Shown piece after piece: positions 63,445 to 64,000 of a DNA stretch of 64,000 nucleotides. The stretch's first letter is position 1; every line of letters begins with the position of its first letter. The notes beneath the pieces are model-generated. The model was given only the letters and a program-made list of their open reading frames with translations. It had not been told where the DNA came from and did no database searches. The stretch comes from Pseudobacteriovorax sp. (GTDB lineage Bacteria; Bdellovibrionota_B; Oligoflexia; Oligoflexales; Oligoflexaceae), in NCBI GenBank assembly GCA_013215145.1, contig JABSRP010000016.1:159729-223728 (forward strand). The letters are read 5' to 3'. The position numbers and the translations under genes are program-made.

Positions 63445-64000
63445 ATGTGTAGGATTAGTGTGCCAATGAAAGAACAAATAAGACACCTTTATTTAGCAGG
63501 ATATAGCTTGCGGGGCATTTCCAGAGCGTTAAAGCTCTCCAGAAATACAGTTCGCAAATACCTGCGTCTAGGATGTGAGGAAAAATCTCTTGCTAAACCA
63601 CGGGCCCGGCGGTGGTCAGATAGTATCGATTGGGAATTGTTAGCTAAAAAGCGAAAGCAGGGGGTTACAATTAAACAACTCCATCATGATCACGGCCCGG
63701 AACATGTTCCCTACAGTACCTTTGCTGATAGATTGAGAAAACAGATAGGTAGCGTAAAAATTCCTACCGTCCACCTTGTTCATAATCCTGGAGAGAAGAC
63801 TCAAGTCGACTACTGTGATGGGATATACTTGATTGATCCCAAGACGGGCAAGAAGACGAAAACTCACATGTTCTGTGGTGTATTGCCTTTTAGCAGCTAT
63901 ACGTTCGCGGAGTTCGTCATGGATCAAAAGCTGCCCTCATTCATTCGTTCCCATCAAAGGATGTGGAGTTACTATGGGGGTGTAAGTCCTTATGTTGTTG
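63445..64000 (+). CDS. istA: IS21-family transposase IstA (partial)
   Basis: The gene starts at the ATG with GAGGTGG five bases upstream and runs open to the window edge (185 codons, no stop). The N-terminal helix-turn-helix (SLRGISRALKLSRNTVRKYL) and the first catalytic Asp122 in TQVDYCDG fit the IS21 IstA DDE transposase. The rest is outside the window. Confidence 0.9.
   Translation, partial: MCRISVPMKEQIRHLYLAGYSLRGISRALKLSRNTVRKYLRLGCEEKSLAKPRARRWSDSIDWELLAKKRKQGVTIKQLHHDHGPEHVPYSTFADRLRKQIGSVKIPTVHLVHNPGEKTQVDYCDGIYLIDPKTGKKTKTHMFCGVLPFSSYTFAEFVMDQKLPSFIRSHQRMWSYYGGVSPYVV

Larger units (their letters stand above)
63257..64000 (+). mobile_element. Left part of an IS21-family insertion sequence (truncated by window end)
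   Basis: The element probably begins TGTGCAGGTG at 63257, fitting the TG-type IS21 end, followed by internal repeats (63284-63344) typical of the IS21 left end and the istA transposase gene from 63445. The right end and istB lie beyond the window. The exact left tip and target duplication cannot be proven here. Confidence 0.75.

Overview
The window looks like chromosomal DNA of a Gram-negative, motile, predatory-bacterium-like lineage, most plausibly a Bdellovibrionota/Oligoflexia relative. This is inference. It rests on the mix of a BamB-like outer-membrane assembly lipoprotein, an MlaE-type permease, many lipoproteins and beta-barrel-like proteins, a type IV pilin, very large chemoreceptors, a TIGR02147-type regulator, and frequent TTG/GTG starts. 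No rRNA or tRNA was recognised.

Region 1 (1-17 kb) is mostly conserved. A leftward pair encodes an acetolactate-synthase-like enzyme and an aldehyde dehydrogenase, with a TrmO-like gene upstream. Next comes a 961-residue protein with an N-terminal MshEN/GspE-N-like domain and a huge acidic repeat region. Then follow a YfgM-like and BamB-like pair, mannose-1-phosphate guanylyltransferase, a GspG-like chimeric protein, a secreted protein, a truncated haemoglobin, der-rnc, mltG and a PilZ protein.

Region 2 (17-34 kb) carries a beta-barrel-like protein, TatD, a gluzincin metallopeptidase with an unusual Cys-plus-membrane C-terminal tail, a metallo-beta-lactamase-fold hydrolase, an orphan HipB-like regulator, MlaE, RdgB, a BolA-family protein and several lipoproteins or secreted proteins. 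At 27-30.5 kb sits a signalling cluster: a 73-residue orphan histidine-kinase H-box hairpin, a single-domain receiver, a pseudo-receiver-TPR protein and a double-receiver-like protein. TyrA and ComM follow.

Region 3 (34-48 kb) has argS-nadE, pilA with flanking terminators, fructose-bisphosphate aldolase and a DUF423 protein. It then moves into less familiar genes: a GSCFA-domain protein, an Hpt-like protein ending in a CheZ-like CheY-docking peptide, a 7TM/SpoIIE-type phosphatase, and a cytochrome P450 gene broken by one frameshift with all its motifs intact.

Region 4 (48-64 kb) is accessory and AT-rich. Two paralogous chemoreceptors (902 and 890 residues) each carry about 200 residues of Ala/Glu/Lys-rich coiled coil between two HAMP-like units. 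They flank a porin-like gene and several orphan genes. After them come lipoproteins and secreted proteins with long gene-poor gaps, a gene with an in-frame TAG and coherent coding sequence beyond it, a TIGR02147-like regulator with a candidate operator, and the left end of an IS21-family element that runs off the window.

The signals most worth a second look are the CheZ-like docking peptide, the orphan H-box protein beside a single receiver, the coiled-coil chemoreceptor pair, the MshEN-acidic-repeat protein, the inverted DnaA-box pair at 21.7 kb, and the two interrupted genes.
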